From contig NC_083346.1 in NCBI RefSeq assembly GCF_019175385.1, forward strand, positions 82,536,543-82,600,542: a stretch of 64,000 bases of DNA, in the 5' to 3' direction. The stretch is from Lycium barbarum (taxonomy: Eukaryota; Streptophyta; Magnoliopsida; Solanales; Solanaceae). Made by a program: the position numbers and the translations under genes. Numbering within the stretch: position 1 is the first letter of the stretch; every line of letters starts with the position of its first letter. Below are positions 42,864-56,642 of the stretch, one piece after another. A model generated the notes under the pieces. The model was not told the DNA's origin. It did no database searches and worked only from the letters and a program-made list of their open reading frames with translations.

Positions 42864-45375
42864 TGTCACGACCCAACTAAGGGGCCGCGACGAGCACCCG
42901 GTGCTATCCCACTCGGGCACCCCTTGACAGACTTTTGCATAATATCTAGGTGAGCCATATATTTAAAACATACATTTCTATTCATCCATCATACTAGTCC
43001 CCTTGGACAACAATATTCTTTATATCATCATAGGCATTTATGCCACATCAATGTACATGGGCCGACGAGGCCAACAAAATGATATACAAAATATAGGCCG
43101 ACAAGGCCAGACATATCTACCCATATACACGCGACTACGAGCCTCTAAGGAAAGTATAACATAACACATAAGCGGGACAGGACCCCGCTATGCCCATAAT
43201 ATGTACACAAAAGAATAAGTACCCAAAGTTATGGCTCCGAATGAAATGGAGCACCTCTATGTAATCACTGAGAATGTAGCTACGAATCAACTCTGTCTCC
43301 CTGGCCACCTGCGGGCATGACGCAGCGTCCACAAACAAAAGGACGTCAGTATGAAGAATGTACTGAGTATGTAAAGCATGATCATCATCAATATAAAAGC
43401 ATAATAGATAACATATGAAACAGCATAGGAGGGAAGACAATAACATCGTCGTCATGGCACTTACTTGCTTTCCATAGGGACGTTTCTTTCTTAACGCATA
43501 TCCGTATACATAGTCTTATTCATTCGTATTCATACTCATATTCATATCGTCTACATATAATATACATTGCATATACATAGCCTTTGCGCAACATTTACAT
43601 ATCCTCAACATACTCATACTCATATTGATGTCATATATATATATATATATACATATAGCCTTTATATAGCATACCCGACCATGAAGGATTGGTTTTTCAT
43701 ACACACTTAGCCAACCAAGGCTCAAGGTTATACCTACCTGGCCCTACCAGGCTTCAGGGTTATCCGTACCTTCTGCAGAAGTGCGTGCGTATTTCATAAT
43801 CATATACATACTCTATACATATTCATATACATACATTCTACCCGGCATTATAAGCTCGGGGTCTTATTATAGCCCTTTATAGGCACACGTACATACAATA
43901 GCCCGTAGGCACCTTTATCGTCATATTATTCTCATCATCATTACTATTATCATCATTCGTCACGTCAATCTTTCTAGGCGTACTCGTCATACGAGGGATC
44001 TAGTACAATCGTAGTGTATCGAGGATCGTGAGCTTACTAGCTCGGAAGATCAAGTCATTTGAAGAAATTGTAGTCTTATAGAAGATTTAGACGTTTGGCC
44101 AAAGAACCATGCCTTATGAAAGAAGGGTTAGCCTTACATACCTTTCCGTTCGACTATTTATCGCTTGTACATTCTCCTTCAACGATCGCGTTTCTACCTT
44201 TATTAAAGTCATACTATCATTAGAATCGATAGCTAGCATCTATGACTAAAACTAGAGAAAATTGGACAGCATCTCCTGCATAACGTATCTCAACTCCCAA
44301 ACGTCAATAATAAATTCACGATGCCATAACAATAGCCATTACTCATTCACATTATCCATATTTCTAGACTTACATTCAATTCATCCATAACCATGGCCAT
44401 AACACACACGACGTTCATTTACATACATTGTTCATCCTATGTTCTCAACATCATTTATATCGTATTTACATCACAATACATCAAGACCCATAGCTCAATT
44501 CATACTATTTCGCAAAATGACACTTCCATATTCATGACTCATTTTTCTATACTCTTCTACAATCCAGGTATTTCAACTCTTAACTACCTTAAACAACATA
44601 GAAATATCATGAATCTTACATAAAATGTTGTAGGAACAAGCTTTAGTTGATAATACTCCCCTTTGGGCAAAACCCTAGTTTATCACCATTTGGATTTCTT
44701 GACCTTGGATGATCTTGATGGTTTTCTTACACTTGATTCCCTTGATTTATGTTGTTGATCACCAAATATCCTTGAATTCTTGTGGAATATATGTAGAGAG
44801 ATGTTCTAGAGAGAAGGGGTGTGATGTAGAAGTGAAATGAAATAGGCCTTGGTCCCCTTATTTAATGACTTAAAAATCTAATGTGAAGTGCACAGTGGTC
44901 GTAAACTTGGTTTATGATCCGTATTCCAGTTTACGGACCTTCCTTCGTGATCGTATTTAATCATATCAGAACCAGAAACTCAAACTGACATGTGGTGATT
45001 TACGGACGCAGTTTATGGGTCGTAAACCACTTTACGGTCCGTATTTTGGGTCGTTTTTAACCATTTGCTCATTTGGCAGAAATTTGAAGTTTTGGAAGCC
45101 AAAATACGACATGGCAGTTTACGGACCGTATACCACTTTACGGTCCGTAATTCATTTTACGACCAACTGGCCAGAATGCAAACTTGCAACTTTTCACATT
45201 TCCAAAACCTATAATTATTCATTATGGAGCATAACCTATCTCTTATTGTGATTTCCTTCGGAATCTCACTTAGGGTCGTCAAATGTTATTTCTTACTCGT
45301 GGAAACATCGTACACTCGTACTCATCACTAGTTCATTCACTTGCGTACCAACGGAAGATTTTCCGAGGTGTAACA
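42864..45375 (-). mobile_element. Solo LTR, family E (2512 bp)
   Basis: It runs from TGTCACGACCCAACTAAGG to GAGGTGTAACA, flanked by a perfect target duplication GTAAG (42859-42863 and 45376-45380). On minus it starts TGTTACACCTCGG, like G's LTR, so it belongs nearer to G than to A/B/C. It contains a TA run (43636-43651), a hairpin module (43309-43366) and a palindrome cluster. Confidence 0.93.
44890..45172. promoter_or_regulatory. Cluster of ACGGACCGT/ACGGTCCGT palindromes in LTR
   Basis: TTTACGGACC, GGTCGTAAACC, TTTACGGTCCGTA, TTTACGGACCGTA and TTTACGGTCCGTAA recur within 280 bp. They lie about 200 to 480 bp from the LTR start, in the presumed U3 region. A related cluster sits at the same distance in G's LTR (49340-49485). 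Confidence 0.6.
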
Positions 45376-45776
45376 GTAAGCTTAGTCATCGGTATATTGG
45401 GCGTTACAAGATTGTACGCAAGGTAGGCCAGGTGGCTTATGAGTTAGATCTACCTTCGGACTTGGAGTCAGTCTACCCAGTTTTCGATGTGTCAATACTT
45501 TGCAAGTGCATTGGAGACCCTTCAGGAATTGTACCTGTGGACGATGTCCAGGTCACCAAGCAAATGCCCTATGAAGAAGTTCCGATTGCTATTCTAGATA
45601 GACAAGTTCGGAGACCCAGAAACAAAGATGTAGTCTTAGTTAAAGTTCTATGGAGAAATAGCAATAAAGAGGAGATGACTTGGGAAGCTGAGGAAGATAT
45701 GAAGTTCAGGTATCCACATTTTTTTCCAACCCCAGAGGAGGTTCATACAGAGCCACCATTATCTTCAGGCACGTAA
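45376..45776 (+). pseudogene. pol: G pol, part 3: integrase end and chromodomain
   Basis: After GTAAG the frame runs LSHRYIGRYKIVRKVGQVAY, then LDLPSDLESVYPVFDVSILCK, the last integrase part. A chromodomain-like segment follows: VPIAILDRQVRRPRNKDVV, then KVLWRNSNKEEMTWEAEEDM and a PHFF ending, with a stop at 45774-45776. The W-x8-TWE pattern of the aromatic cage region is kept. In chromoviruses this domain directs integration to heterochromatin. This stretch is open for 115 codons but is severed from its upstream part. Confidence 0.92.
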
Positions 45777-45831
45777 TGCTTCCTTTTTACGATTTCTCAG
45801 TCGTATGTAGCCCTTGTTATTTGGTTGTTAT

Positions 45832-48800
45832 TGTCACACCCTAATCTTGATCAGGGTATGATGGGCACCCGACCTTTATTTAAGGCCGAGCGAACCCGCA
45901 GACACTTATTACACATATAATCTCTTTGGACTCTTAAATCAAATGCAAATGAAATTCATAGTAAATGCTTTCAGAATATTCTTTTCAACTTTCTTTAATC
46001 AAATAAAATATGTAACCACATAGACTTCATAACATAACACAAAATGACACACCGGCTGATGGAGCCACTTACAGACTGACTTCCAATACCCACGACTCTG
46101 TCTGCAAAGTCTCTAACATTAATCACAAATCATAACACATATACTCTGACTCGGCAGCACTCTAAGAGAAAGTGGAGCTTGCCAACGCCGCTGGAACATC
46201 TTTCATATTGGCTTCTGCTCATCTGGGTGTACCTGCGCGGCATGAAACGCAGCCTACGAAGAAAAGGCGGTCAGTACGGAATATGTACTGAGCATGTAAG
46301 GCGTGAAATACAGAGAACAGAACCATAATCGAAACAAACAGTACAAGAGTGAGTACATTATCCAGATTACCAAACGCTTATTTTCCAATCACAATTCGTG
46401 CATGCAGAGGTCATATATCAAAAAAAGTGCAGATCCAGAATATCAGAATGTTTGTTTCCCAAACACAGATCATATATGCCGGAGTCATATGTCAGAAGGA
46501 GTACGGAAGGTATAGAATGCCAAAATGCATACTTTCCAAACACAAATCATGCATGTCAGAATCATATGTCGTATATATGCATATAACAGATCCCGGCCCT
46601 TTTGGTGAGGGACGCGGTGAATAGAATCATATAACAGATCCCGGCCCTCTAGTAAGGGACGCGGTGAACAGAATCATCATATGCCAAAATCATATATCAT
46701 ATATGCATATAACAGATCCCGACCCTTTTGTGAGGGACGCGGGGAACAGAATTATCGATGCATGTCAAAATCATATACCATATATGCAGATAACAGATCC
46801 CGACCCTCTATTGCGGAACGCGGTGAACAGAATCATCATATGCCATCCTGGCCGCCATCCCCATATCATCATATACAGATATACATATAACAGAACCCGG
46901 CCCGCAAGGGAGAGGGATGCGGTGAACAATGCAGAGGAAGGCGCACGATAACAGAACCTGGCCCGGGGCGCAGTGAAGTACATACTGAGGCTTGCACGAG
47001 CAGAGCAGTGCGAAACCATATGCACACAAATCTAGACTCGATAGATACATACACTTACCGACATCTGAAGGCTCATAAACATGTTTCAAGTCAATCCGGT
47101 TTAGTATAAGAAAGTTATGAGTGTTTGAAGTACAGAACCTTCTACGAACGTTTCACAAGCCATTTTTGGAAAATCAAAGCAATAATCATATCAAGTACCT
47201 TTCGGATATCGTTATGGATCAAATCCGATAGAGCTTATAGAACCATATGTACGTGAAAGCTACAGACGTTTTTACCACAGAACTTTTCCGAACATTTCAA
47301 AGCAAATCCGAGATCTTTTATGAAAGTTAGGGACATTAAAACTTACAGAACTCTTTTAGAAACACAATTCTTTATGCTTATCTCTTTATTAAATCATATA
47401 ATAAGCTCGATCATATCAGACATACTTATATCTGAAGTGAATCAGAATCATGGACAACCTCGGAAACATATCGAACAGAGTTTCGGAATCACGGATACAT
47501 ATCAAAACCATATGAAGTAGCTTATTCATTTAGTAATCATACAATAGACTCAACCATACGAAACATGCTCATGACAAAAGAGAATAGGCATCATAACCAA
47601 ACTCGGAATCAAAGAGTAGAGTTACCCCGAGGTGTGTGTCATGTCATACATTACTTAGCTCTAGAACATGCCAAAAGAAAGAAGGGGTAAGCCTTACATA
47701 CCTGTTCAACCGCTTATAAGCTACGCTTATTCGTCCAAGCTTGTAAGTCAACATTTAAAAGGAATTTATGCTAATGTTAGCCTTTTCGTCGCACATTTGT
47801 ACCATATTTCAAATCATACTATTTTATATTCTGGTGAAAATCGGGCAGCATCTCCCCTGTTTATATGCCTAGCCCGAATTCTCCATTCAGCAACCAACAA
47901 CAACAACAACAATACCAACATTAATCATAATATTTCCAATACCAACGTATGCCATAAAACAACCCACACATTATTTTCTAAATTCCTCAACCAACCAAAT
48001 TTGCGATATAAATATTTAATAATTTTATTTCAGTAAGGGAGTCGAAATTAATACTAACAACATTAATAATGACATCCTCCACATTCTACAAGTTGAATAC
48101 ATTTATTTTCATTCAAAATTCTCTTCAAATCTCATTCCATAATTCACAACGCCAACAAACGAATTTATCACACTATTTTCTCCGTTCTAGTTCGGTAGAA
48201 CTCTAAATAAACTTATTAGCAATGAAAAGGAACCTTAATATTTCCTCAAGTGTGCAGCCACCACGTCCACCCCCTTCTTTTTGGTTGATTTTTAGCTCAA
48301 ATTGGAGGCAACGCAACATAGAACACTTTTCTCTTCACGGGCATCGGGATTCGGGGCTCAGATTTTGGTCAAAATTGATCTTTTCTCTCTAAGATCTCTT
48401 CTCTCTTTTTCTCTAGAATTTTCTGGGTGTTTTGTTCTGAAAAATGAGGAGAAAAGGCTGATATATCACTTAAATAAACATGGGTCATGGGCCTAACCCG
48501 GTTGAGCCTGGATTGGGCCTAGCCCACTGACCGTTCTGCCTTAAAACGTCCATATCTCCTTATCCCGATGTGTCCTGTGGAACCACGACCTATGGTTGGA
48601 AAGCTAATTCAATTATCTACAACTTCTATTTCTTGGTATTCTTCCAAATTCCAAACTTATAATACCGTTTGTGCCCCTCGAAGTCAGATCACCCGAAAAC
48701 GTTACTTAAAAATATTTGTTTGGAGGACTTCCACTTTGATTTGGCTCAAGGGTCCTTCTTGAGTTGTGTTTAACTTCACATATGTGACTCATATAACTTG

Positions 48801-48983
48801 TCACGTGTTCCTAAAAAATCATGATTTGTGGGCCCCACCTCCGCTTACGAATAATCCGACGTACAAAAAAAATACGAAATATAATACTATCAACGTGAGT
48901 TTAAATTATGTAGTAACAATGTGATAGTCGATGTTTGAGGAAGCACGTGTCACGCTCAGGCTCTGAAAATGCGGGGTATAACA
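45832..48983 (-). mobile_element. Solo LTR, family F (3152 bp)
   Basis: It runs from TGTCACACCCTAATC to GCGGGGTATAACA, with a perfect target duplication GTTAT (45827-45831 and 48984-48988). It is the same family as the LTRs of element F and shows the full-length form of that LTR. The hairpin module is at 46233-46291, with a GCC/GGC second stem. Confidence 0.94.
46583..46990. repeat. Irregular tandem repeat with core ATAACAGATCCCGGCCCT
   Basis: The core, followed by AGGGACGCGGTGAACAG, starts at 46583, 46631, 46709, 46790, 46887 and 46948. Spacing varies from 48 to 97 bp because of intervening CATATATG-rich stretches. A related, shorter set lies in H's LTR (about 54837-55050). Confidence 0.8.
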
Positions 48984-48988
48984 GTTAT

Positions 48989-49127
48989 AGCCCTATGAGG
49001 CATTGTATATTTTGGGTTGCTGTGATAGGATGACAGTGCTATAGTTACAGGGAAAACTTTCATGAAATTTTTATAGAATTTCTATGAGTACAACATTCGA
49101 GGATGAATGTTTCTAAGGGGGGAAGGA
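48989..49127 (+). promoter_or_regulatory. G 3' end: PPT-side hairpin and polypurine tract
   Basis: AACATTCG-AGGA-TGAATGTT (49092-49111) is followed by AAGGGGGGAAGGA (49115-49127) directly before the 3' LTR. Confidence 0.85.
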
Positions 49128-50316
49128 TGTTACACCTCATAGTTTCGAATGATAAGATTTATCGTATGTCAATCGTCCTAGTCTTGGACTGGGATTACCT
49201 TTAAGATTATATGGCACTAAGCATGTTCATGTTATGTATATGAAGGGTTAAGTTTATGCTTAGTAAGTATTGAAAGGACTACAGGTTAAAATGAATCAAA
49301 GAAAGCAAGTTTATCATAAGTGCATTTTGACGCCCAATTTAACGGACCGCAAAATATTTGACAGCCCATCAAATGGTGGCTCATCCACCATGAAGCGGTC
49401 ACAGAGAGGTCTGGTTGGTTGGGCTATTTGACGGTCCATTTTACGGACCACAGAAATTTTGACGGTCCGTCAAAGTGGCTGTCAAAGTATGTCTGCGGGA
49501 TTTTAAGTGGATCTTTATATTTCGTTTTTCCCCATTTGGATTCATTATTCCCCCATTTCAGACCCTAAGGCTCTGCAAAACCCTCTCTTCAAGTTCATAT
49601 GCTAATCGAGGACAAACCCAAGAGGATCAGGAGATTCAAGTGCTAGAAAGCTTACTAGGATTTGTAGAGTTCAAGATTTCCTTTGGCGTTGACGTTGGAG
49701 GTTTCACTCTAGTGGAATAAATTGATCCAAGGCTTGCTCTTGTGTGATTAAGGTAAGTTTTTACATCTATTGCATGTAGTTAAGGTTGTTTGATTGTTAT
49801 ACAACTTGGTTGAAGGAGGAAAAATGAAAAGAGAGTTCAAATATGACTTTGAGGATATTTTGAGCTATAAATTAACTTGAATTATATTTTTTGGCACGTT
49901 ATGAGTGTAATCTTGTTATGAGTGGTAATAATGATGATGGGAAAGCTGTGTATACAAGTGTATATGGAGTTGTGTTGAAATTATTGTTATCAGTTAATTA
50001 TGAAAAGGAGTTTTGGGGATTGAATGAAGCATAACTTGAATGAAGTCTCTTAATTATGGTATTGTGGATGATGTTATTGTTGATTGGGAGTTGTTTTGGA
50101 ATTTGGTAGACGTAGATGAAATAGGGGAAATGCTGCCCAATTTTCGCTAGCTCACAAATTATACTAGTTTGAACTTAAGAGTGTTTTGGAGACCTAACCT
50201 TGGCATCAATCCTCTTGAATGTTGATTTTTTGGACTTTGAAGGAGAACGTTAAATAGTTAAGAAGACGTAAAGGTACATAAGGTTTGATGACGTCGCTTT
50301 TACTTATGTATTCTTA

Positions 50317-50379
<63 letters not shown>

Positions 50380-51133
50380 CTATGTTGTGACAACGAGCCT
50401 ATATGGCCACACCACTATAGTTGGGTACGGATAACACCGAGCCTTGTTATGATTGGGTATGGATGACACCAAACCTACATGGTCGGGTATGGTATCATTG
50501 TATGTATATGTATGGAAGGCATTCTTTAGAAAAAGGTTAAGTAAGCATGATGAACGTTTTAAGAGGTATAAATGGCCCCCCTATCTTATGTTAACCTTTA
50601 TTCTTTTATTATGTTATTACTCATGTTTTACATACTCTATACATTATCCGTACTGACTTCCTTTTGTTTGTGGATGTTGCGTTCATGCTTACAGGTAGAC
50701 AGGGAGATAGACTCAACCCCTAGGCTGCTTCATCAGAGATTGGATAGCAGTGCTCCATTTGATCCGGAGCTGCAGTAGTTGGTATTATTCTTTTGTGTAC
50801 ATACATGGGCATGGCGGGGTCCTGTCCCGTCTTTATGATATTACATACTCTCCGTAGAGGCTCGTTCACAGATGTGTATAGCTAGATATCTCTCAGCCTT
50901 GTGAGCTCGTATTTTGTATATCATTTTGATAGCCTTGGCGGCTTGTGTATATCTAAGTACTTTTAGTGGTGCTTATATCAAGGTGCACGTCTGTTGAATT
51001 TTGTGTTATTTGGTGCATGGTAATTATGAGTTAGCCATGTGGCTCACCTAGATGTGACTATGAGGATACGTTAAGAGGTGCTCGGTAGGTTACCTCTGGG
51101 TGCCCGTTATGGCCCTCTGGTTGGGTTGTGACA
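49128..51133 (+). mobile_element. G 3' LTR (2006 bp)
   Basis: It starts TGTTACACCTCATAG and ends GGTTGTGACA. It includes the TTTGACGGTCCGTCAAA palindrome cluster (49340-49485), a (TG)n(TA)n tract (50317-50378) and a weakened hairpin module (about 50635-50694). Confidence 0.9.
50317..50378. repeat. (TG)n(TA)n compound microsatellite
   Basis: About 11 TG units, then TA units with one interruption, inside G's 3' LTR. Confidence 0.95.
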
Positions 51134-54111
51134 TACGTGTGTCCTCAAATGCTCATGAGATACAATAAACAACATGAATTGGGCATGTACAACAATAAGA
51201 AATCAAAATATGCAGTAAAGACTCAATCTTTAGCTCTTTCCACTTTTAAGCTAGCATTTAGGAGTGATGAAACACATAATCACAATGAGAAAGGTAATAA
51301 GCATTGAAGCAATAAATAAGGGACCTCATATTCCAATCATAGATACAAATCAATCTATTGTAATTCCCAAAGCATCACATTTATACGGACTATAAAATTG
51401 AAATTATACAAATACCTTTATCATGACACTGATACCCGATACAAGTGCTTATCACCTCACAAGTATCAAGACCCCCTTTAGTTACCCCATTGTCCATCTT
51501 ATTAGTCCAATTTAACGAGCCATGACACTTAAGTTAAGGTTTATAGTCTCATTATGCCTGGAATAGATGCTCGACAATTACAACGGTGCCTTGCCCTTTG
51601 GTAGAGCCTCCAAACGATCCCAATCTATTCAATCACGAATTATATGTAAGAATACGAGTCAACTAATACCCATATCACCCCATTAAAGATTTAGGCTTAG
51701 AAAGTCAACCCAAAATCCCATTCTAAACCCTGAAGATCAAAATAATAATTTCATAGGAAAATCGGGTCAAATTATTATTCTATGAAGTCGTACGAATCCA
51801 ATGATACCCATATTAGTATACATAAAATCCGAACCCAAAAAGTCACCCAAAAATTGGATTTCGAGCTACAAAGGGAAAAATAGGAAGTTCGAACCAAAAT
51901 TAGTTTACCCATGATTTTTAGAGTCTATAAACCAAAAATGCACCAAATCCTACAACAATTTCATCCCCAAATCAAGCATTTACCATTTCTAACTTAGGTT
52001 CATATTCTCCCAAATCCCCTCCTTAATTCATGATATCTACCATCGAAATAATCGAAATCTCTACTAATTAATGGTATAAATGTAAAAAGGAGGTTAGAAA
52101 CTTACCCACTTGATGAACCTTGCAAATCTCTTTCTAGAGCTCAAAATATGTGAATAGGGGTGTAAACTCGAAATGGGGTCTATTAATTCGATCCAGGTGG
52201 AATTTACTCTTCGCGAATGCGGCAAAGCATCGAGATCGCAAGAGCTGACCCGGCCCAAAGCTATGTGAACGCGACCAGTCAACCATGAATGAAGTAGTCA
52301 ACCAGCCCGGACCAGACCCCTTTTCCCTTTAAGCGTATGCGAACACTCACACGTGAACGCGACCTATCGGGTCCCCACATCTCGCGAACACGAGACCTTT
52401 TTCGCATTCATGAAGAAGAAAACCCGAAGAAGGTGAACCAGAAAAATCTGGTTTTTCACCGTTTCACTCCAAAAACCCGAGACTCATTCGGGACCTCCCG
52501 GATACAAACCAAGTATGCATCTTAACTATAAAACACACTACAAACTGGCCCGCACACTGTGAATTTCCAAAAGAGGTCATCTTAACCGGTCAACTCCAAA
52601 CGCCTCAAAACCAGAATTCTAACCAAATGACCAAAAAACTTTTGAGTCCCTTGAGAATCGAACTGACTACCTAACCAAGTCAAAATTGACATTCCAGACC
52701 TATTGGAATCGACGAAATTACTAATAAGACTCATTTACCCCCTGATATAATGACTTGTTCGGTCGTTATTGTACTTTTAACTCATTTACACATATTGACC
52801 CTTCCCTGATCCCTGTTAGTATCATTTTAACCCGCGGGGATGGGCGACTGGGCTCCCGAGATAATGGGATGAGTTTTATTGTGATTTATGATAATTAGAG
52901 CCTTAAAAGGAAAACGTTTGATCAATAGTTTACTTTTAGGTACACGAACGTTTTTTGAGAATTTATCGATTCCGTGAGGTCCAGTGGGTCGATCATGACT
53001 TAGTGAGGTATTCAGTTAGGTTCCTCAGGCATTTGAGAGCATTTTCTACTAATGGTTGGAAAGTTAGTTTTTGGCTGTTGGGGCTTCAGCCGGTCAAATA
53101 GACCTCCGTTTGGAATTTCGAGGCCACGAGTAATTTTGTTGCATGTTTTTATGTATGTGTGCATATCTATTTTGTATTTGGGAGGTCTCGGGTGGATGTC
53201 AGGATTTAGGGTGAAACTTGGTGAAAAAATATAATTCTGTCGGTTCTAGTGTCTCGCCCCAGCGTGCTTGTTGCGCCCCAGCAGACCTGCCTAAGCAAGG
53301 CTTGGTCTGTAGATGCGAATGGCAGTTACATTAATGGGATCCGCCTCAGCAGATGGTCCTCTGCCGAGGCTAGATCGCGGGGGCTGTTGGATCCTCTTCC
53401 ATTTGAGTCAAATCGCTGAATCAGAATCATTAAATGTCCTAATTAGAACCATTCTTTTCCAGTTCCTAAAATTAATTATTTAAGTTACTCAAAGGGAGAT
53501 TTGAAGTGTATTCATAATTGATTCATCTTAGGGTAAGTCTCCTTCACCGTTTTCTTGTTTATTTAGCTTTCTATGCTAGAAATCTATGATGGAATTTAGA
53601 AAAGCTAGTTGGAGAAGTTGAGTCTTAACCTTAAGTTTACTATTTTAATCTTGGGCTTTGAATGTGAGTTTAATTGATGGTTTTAGCTAATCTAAGCATG
53701 AAATTTCATGAATTAGTAGTAATAAGCTTGAATCTCTAATTTGGGCTAATGATTTGATTATAGGAAAACTAAGGTTCATGCCTAAATTGGGGGTTTCCTT
53801 TTGAATGATGAAATTGATGAATAATTTAGCTTAATCAACAATTGGAGAGTAGAATTGAACTTCTAGAACGTTGGGCTACCAATTCTACTCTTGTAATACC
53901 CATTTTACGCTTCTGAGTTCGGTTTCCTTCTTTTCTATAGTTGATTGCCGATTCAAATGAATGTATAGCAATATGGGTATCGATAATCCCCGTTTCTAAC
54001 TTAGATTTTCAATTATGACTAGACTTTGAGTATTCAGAGGCTCTTCGAAAGGGCAAGACTCACATTTGACAATTCGTGGCACCAGCTCGGCTTCGTTGTA
54101 GGTTACGCCTT
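51134..54111. other. Unassigned repeat-like stretch, no genes seen
   Basis: There is no frame beyond about 60 codons and no protein motif. Sections around 52200-52400 carry repeated GAACGCGA/TCGCGAA-type motifs, and 53240-53390 carries repeated CGCCCCAGC/GCCTCAGCAG motifs, as in U3 parts of other plant LTRs. A splice-donor-like GGGTAAGT occurs at 53532. I could not define terminal repeats or a target duplication. It is probably one or more older LTR fragments. Confidence 0.4.
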
Positions 54112-54909
54112 TTTCACGACCCAACCCCGTGGGCCATGACTAGTGCCCGAACTGCACACCCGTATACGAACCTGTTACATATAATCAAACTGAATCTATG
54201 AACAATATGGAAACTTGCAAAAGAACTCCAACGGTTCATAACGTCATCATATATGTATATTCAGATAAACTGTCTCCTGAGGAGTCACAACTGATCAAAT
54301 CATAAAATGATATGCAAGCCGACAAGGGTGCCACTACACATCGATATCATGTCATATGCAAGCCGACAAGGCTGCCACTACAGACAGACATCATATCATA
54401 GCACATTGTATAGACACATCTGAACAGAACTTATACACAACCAACACATATGTCTACAAATCTCTAAGAGTACTAACAGTGAAATATGACGGGACAGGGC
54501 CCCATCGTACCCCTGGATGAACATACATATATATATATATATATCATAAGATCTGTACCAAAAGTCTAAACTCTGGAACAACGGACCTCTCCAAGACAGC
54601 TGAGTAGAAGTCCTATGTTGAAGGGTCACCAAACCGACTATCTGTACCTGCGGGCATGAAACGCAACCCCTCGAAGAAAGGGGGTCAGTACGGAACATGT
54701 ACTGAGTATACAAAGCATGAAATACAGTAAAAAGGATCATAACTGAAATAGGGGGTACAGAAAATAAGTACAATGTCCAGAATACCAAAACACTTGCCCT
54801 TTTGAAACATAAATCATGCATGTCAATATCATATATCATACCCGGCCCATTATGGGACTCAGTGAACATGGTCGCCACCCCGTCTTTGGCGCCATAACAC
54901 AGCATAACT

Positions 54910-54957
<48 letters not shown>

Positions 54958-56220
54958 TCCGGCCCTCTAGTAAGGGACTCGGTGAACAATGCAGTGAAAC
55001 TGTGTACGATAACATACCCGACCCGGGACTCGGTAAAGGACATATTGAGGCATGCACGAGAAGAGTAGTGGGCAACCATATGTAATTTAAAACATTATCA
55101 AGACTCAAACAGAAGAAGGGATTAACACCTGAGTATCAATAGCGTCAATCATATCAAATATCCCCCGAATGTCATCGTAAATAATATCAAAAGAGCCTTA
55201 GGAGTCATAGACATATGTCAATATAATATGAAACAACTTATAGAAGTCAAGGACATGAGTTATCGTAGAGTTTCTAAGAATAGGAGCTTATATATATCGA
55301 CTACTATCCAACGTATAGAAAACTGAAGAGGGAAGCTCAATCATTTTAAGAGTTCTAACATCAAGAAGTGAATAAGAATCATGAATCATACTCGAAACTA
55401 ATGAATAGAATTACCGCAAAGCTCATATCATTTGTCACTTAAATCTAAGACATGCCAAAAGAAAGAAGGGACAGCTTTACATACCTGCTGAAGGTTATTC
55501 GTAATCTCGTTCGCTTCGTCGCCCCTTTAGCCTAGTTAATATACAAGTAACGCTATCGTTAGTAAGTATATTTCCTAGTTCATAAATTTGTGACCAATCT
55601 CCTATAGAACTTATTCTTTAACTTATACTTTCTCGATTAGGGTTTTTCATTAGTTAAGGACTTAACGCAAATCAGGCAGCATTTCCCCTATATATTCACC
55701 TAGCCCGAATTTCCAATTATCCTCCTGTTATCACAGAAATACCAACAATGACAACAATAACAATAGTCATATAGAATCCTTACAATTCAGCCCATAAACA
55801 ACCCTAACAATCCAATAACCCTTTTTAATCCTTTTCAACCCACACTTTCGTATAACAACGATTTCATGCAATTTCTTACTTCCAATTTCATCCAATCCAA
55901 TTTTAATCCTTCCATTACAACACCATAAATACAATTATACTACAAAACAAGAAAATCTTACCTTAATTTTCTCGGAGGAATTTTCTACACTTAATCGCTC
56001 CAGTTTCACAATTTCTTCTTCCTCAATTCAATATCCAATGTTGCTATCACCTCCTTGAACTTGTAATTCACTTGAAACTTTAATAAAAATAGCAACAAAA
56101 ATTATTTTTTCCTCCATCCATGGCTGGCCGAGAGCAGCCATGGAATGATCCTCTTTTTTTTTTTTTTTTTGCTTCACTTTGAAAAAAAATGAAATTAGGT
56201 TGCTAATTGTTCATCAAACT

Positions 56221-56264
<44 letters not shown>

Positions 56265-56606
56265 CCCATAAGTTGACACGTGATACCCCCCCCCCCCCTC
56301 ATGACTCATCAAATTAATTTGTTCAATTGTTTTATTTATTTATTTATTTTCGGGTGGGGCCCACTTCTATTAATTAAATTAATTAATTTTAATAAATCAT
56401 TAATCCTTACTTAATAATCTAATCACAATTAATTAGTTCCTAATCTCCAATAATATTTCTACACTAAATAAAATTTATAAAAAATTTGTGTACTAATTAA
56501 AATTGAAAATTAAAAGTTCCTATTTCATGTCCGAAAATAATCTCGTCTTTAACTTGAGTCGATTTGCTTGAGAATAATTCGACGTATAAAAATACGGGGC
56601 GTAACA
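54112..56606 (-). mobile_element. Element H 3' LTR (about 2.5 kb)
   Basis: The outer end is TTTCACGACCCAACCCC (damaged TGTCACGACCC) and the inner end is ACGGGGCGTAACA, followed directly by a polypurine tract, so the internal region lies to the right and the element is on minus. It contains TA runs at 54526-54544, 54917-54952 and 56223-56260, a C run at 56287-56299 and a hairpin module at 54658-54705. Confidence 0.85.
54658..54705 (-). promoter_or_regulatory. LTR three-hairpin module (H)
   Basis: On minus: TCAGTAC/GTACTGA is perfect; CCCC/GGGG; TTGCG/CGCAG, where the C-to-T change keeps a T-G wobble. Confidence 0.55.
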
Positions 56607-56642
56607 TCCTTCCCCCCTTTAGAACATTCGTCCTCGAATGTT
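56607..56642 (-). promoter_or_regulatory. H polypurine tract and hairpin
   Basis: TCCTTCCCCCCTTTAG on plus, followed by AACATTCG-TCCT-CGAATGTT (56623-56642), a perfect 8-bp stem. Confidence 0.88.

Larger units (their letters stand above)
36259..51133 (+). mobile_element. Element G: 3' half of a plus-strand chromovirus, with three insertions
   Basis: Integrase, integrase C-terminus, chromodomain, 3' untranslated part, polypurine tract and 3' LTR are present in order. They are split by B2, a solo LTR and a second solo LTR, each with its own target duplication. Everything 5' of the integrase zinc finger is lost at the 36258/36259 junction. The expected right target duplication after the LTR is TACGT (51134-51138). 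Confidence 0.88.

Noticed and set aside
46583..46990. CRISPR-like array (repeats with variable spacers)
   Set aside because: Plant LTR context, and both repeats and intervals are degenerate CATATATG-rich sequence. It is an LTR tandem repeat.
54396..55079. 227-codon frame on minus, longest in the window
   Set aside because: It lies in H's LTR and spans TA tracts and the hairpin module. Homologous LTR regions in other families do not keep it, and it has no domain.
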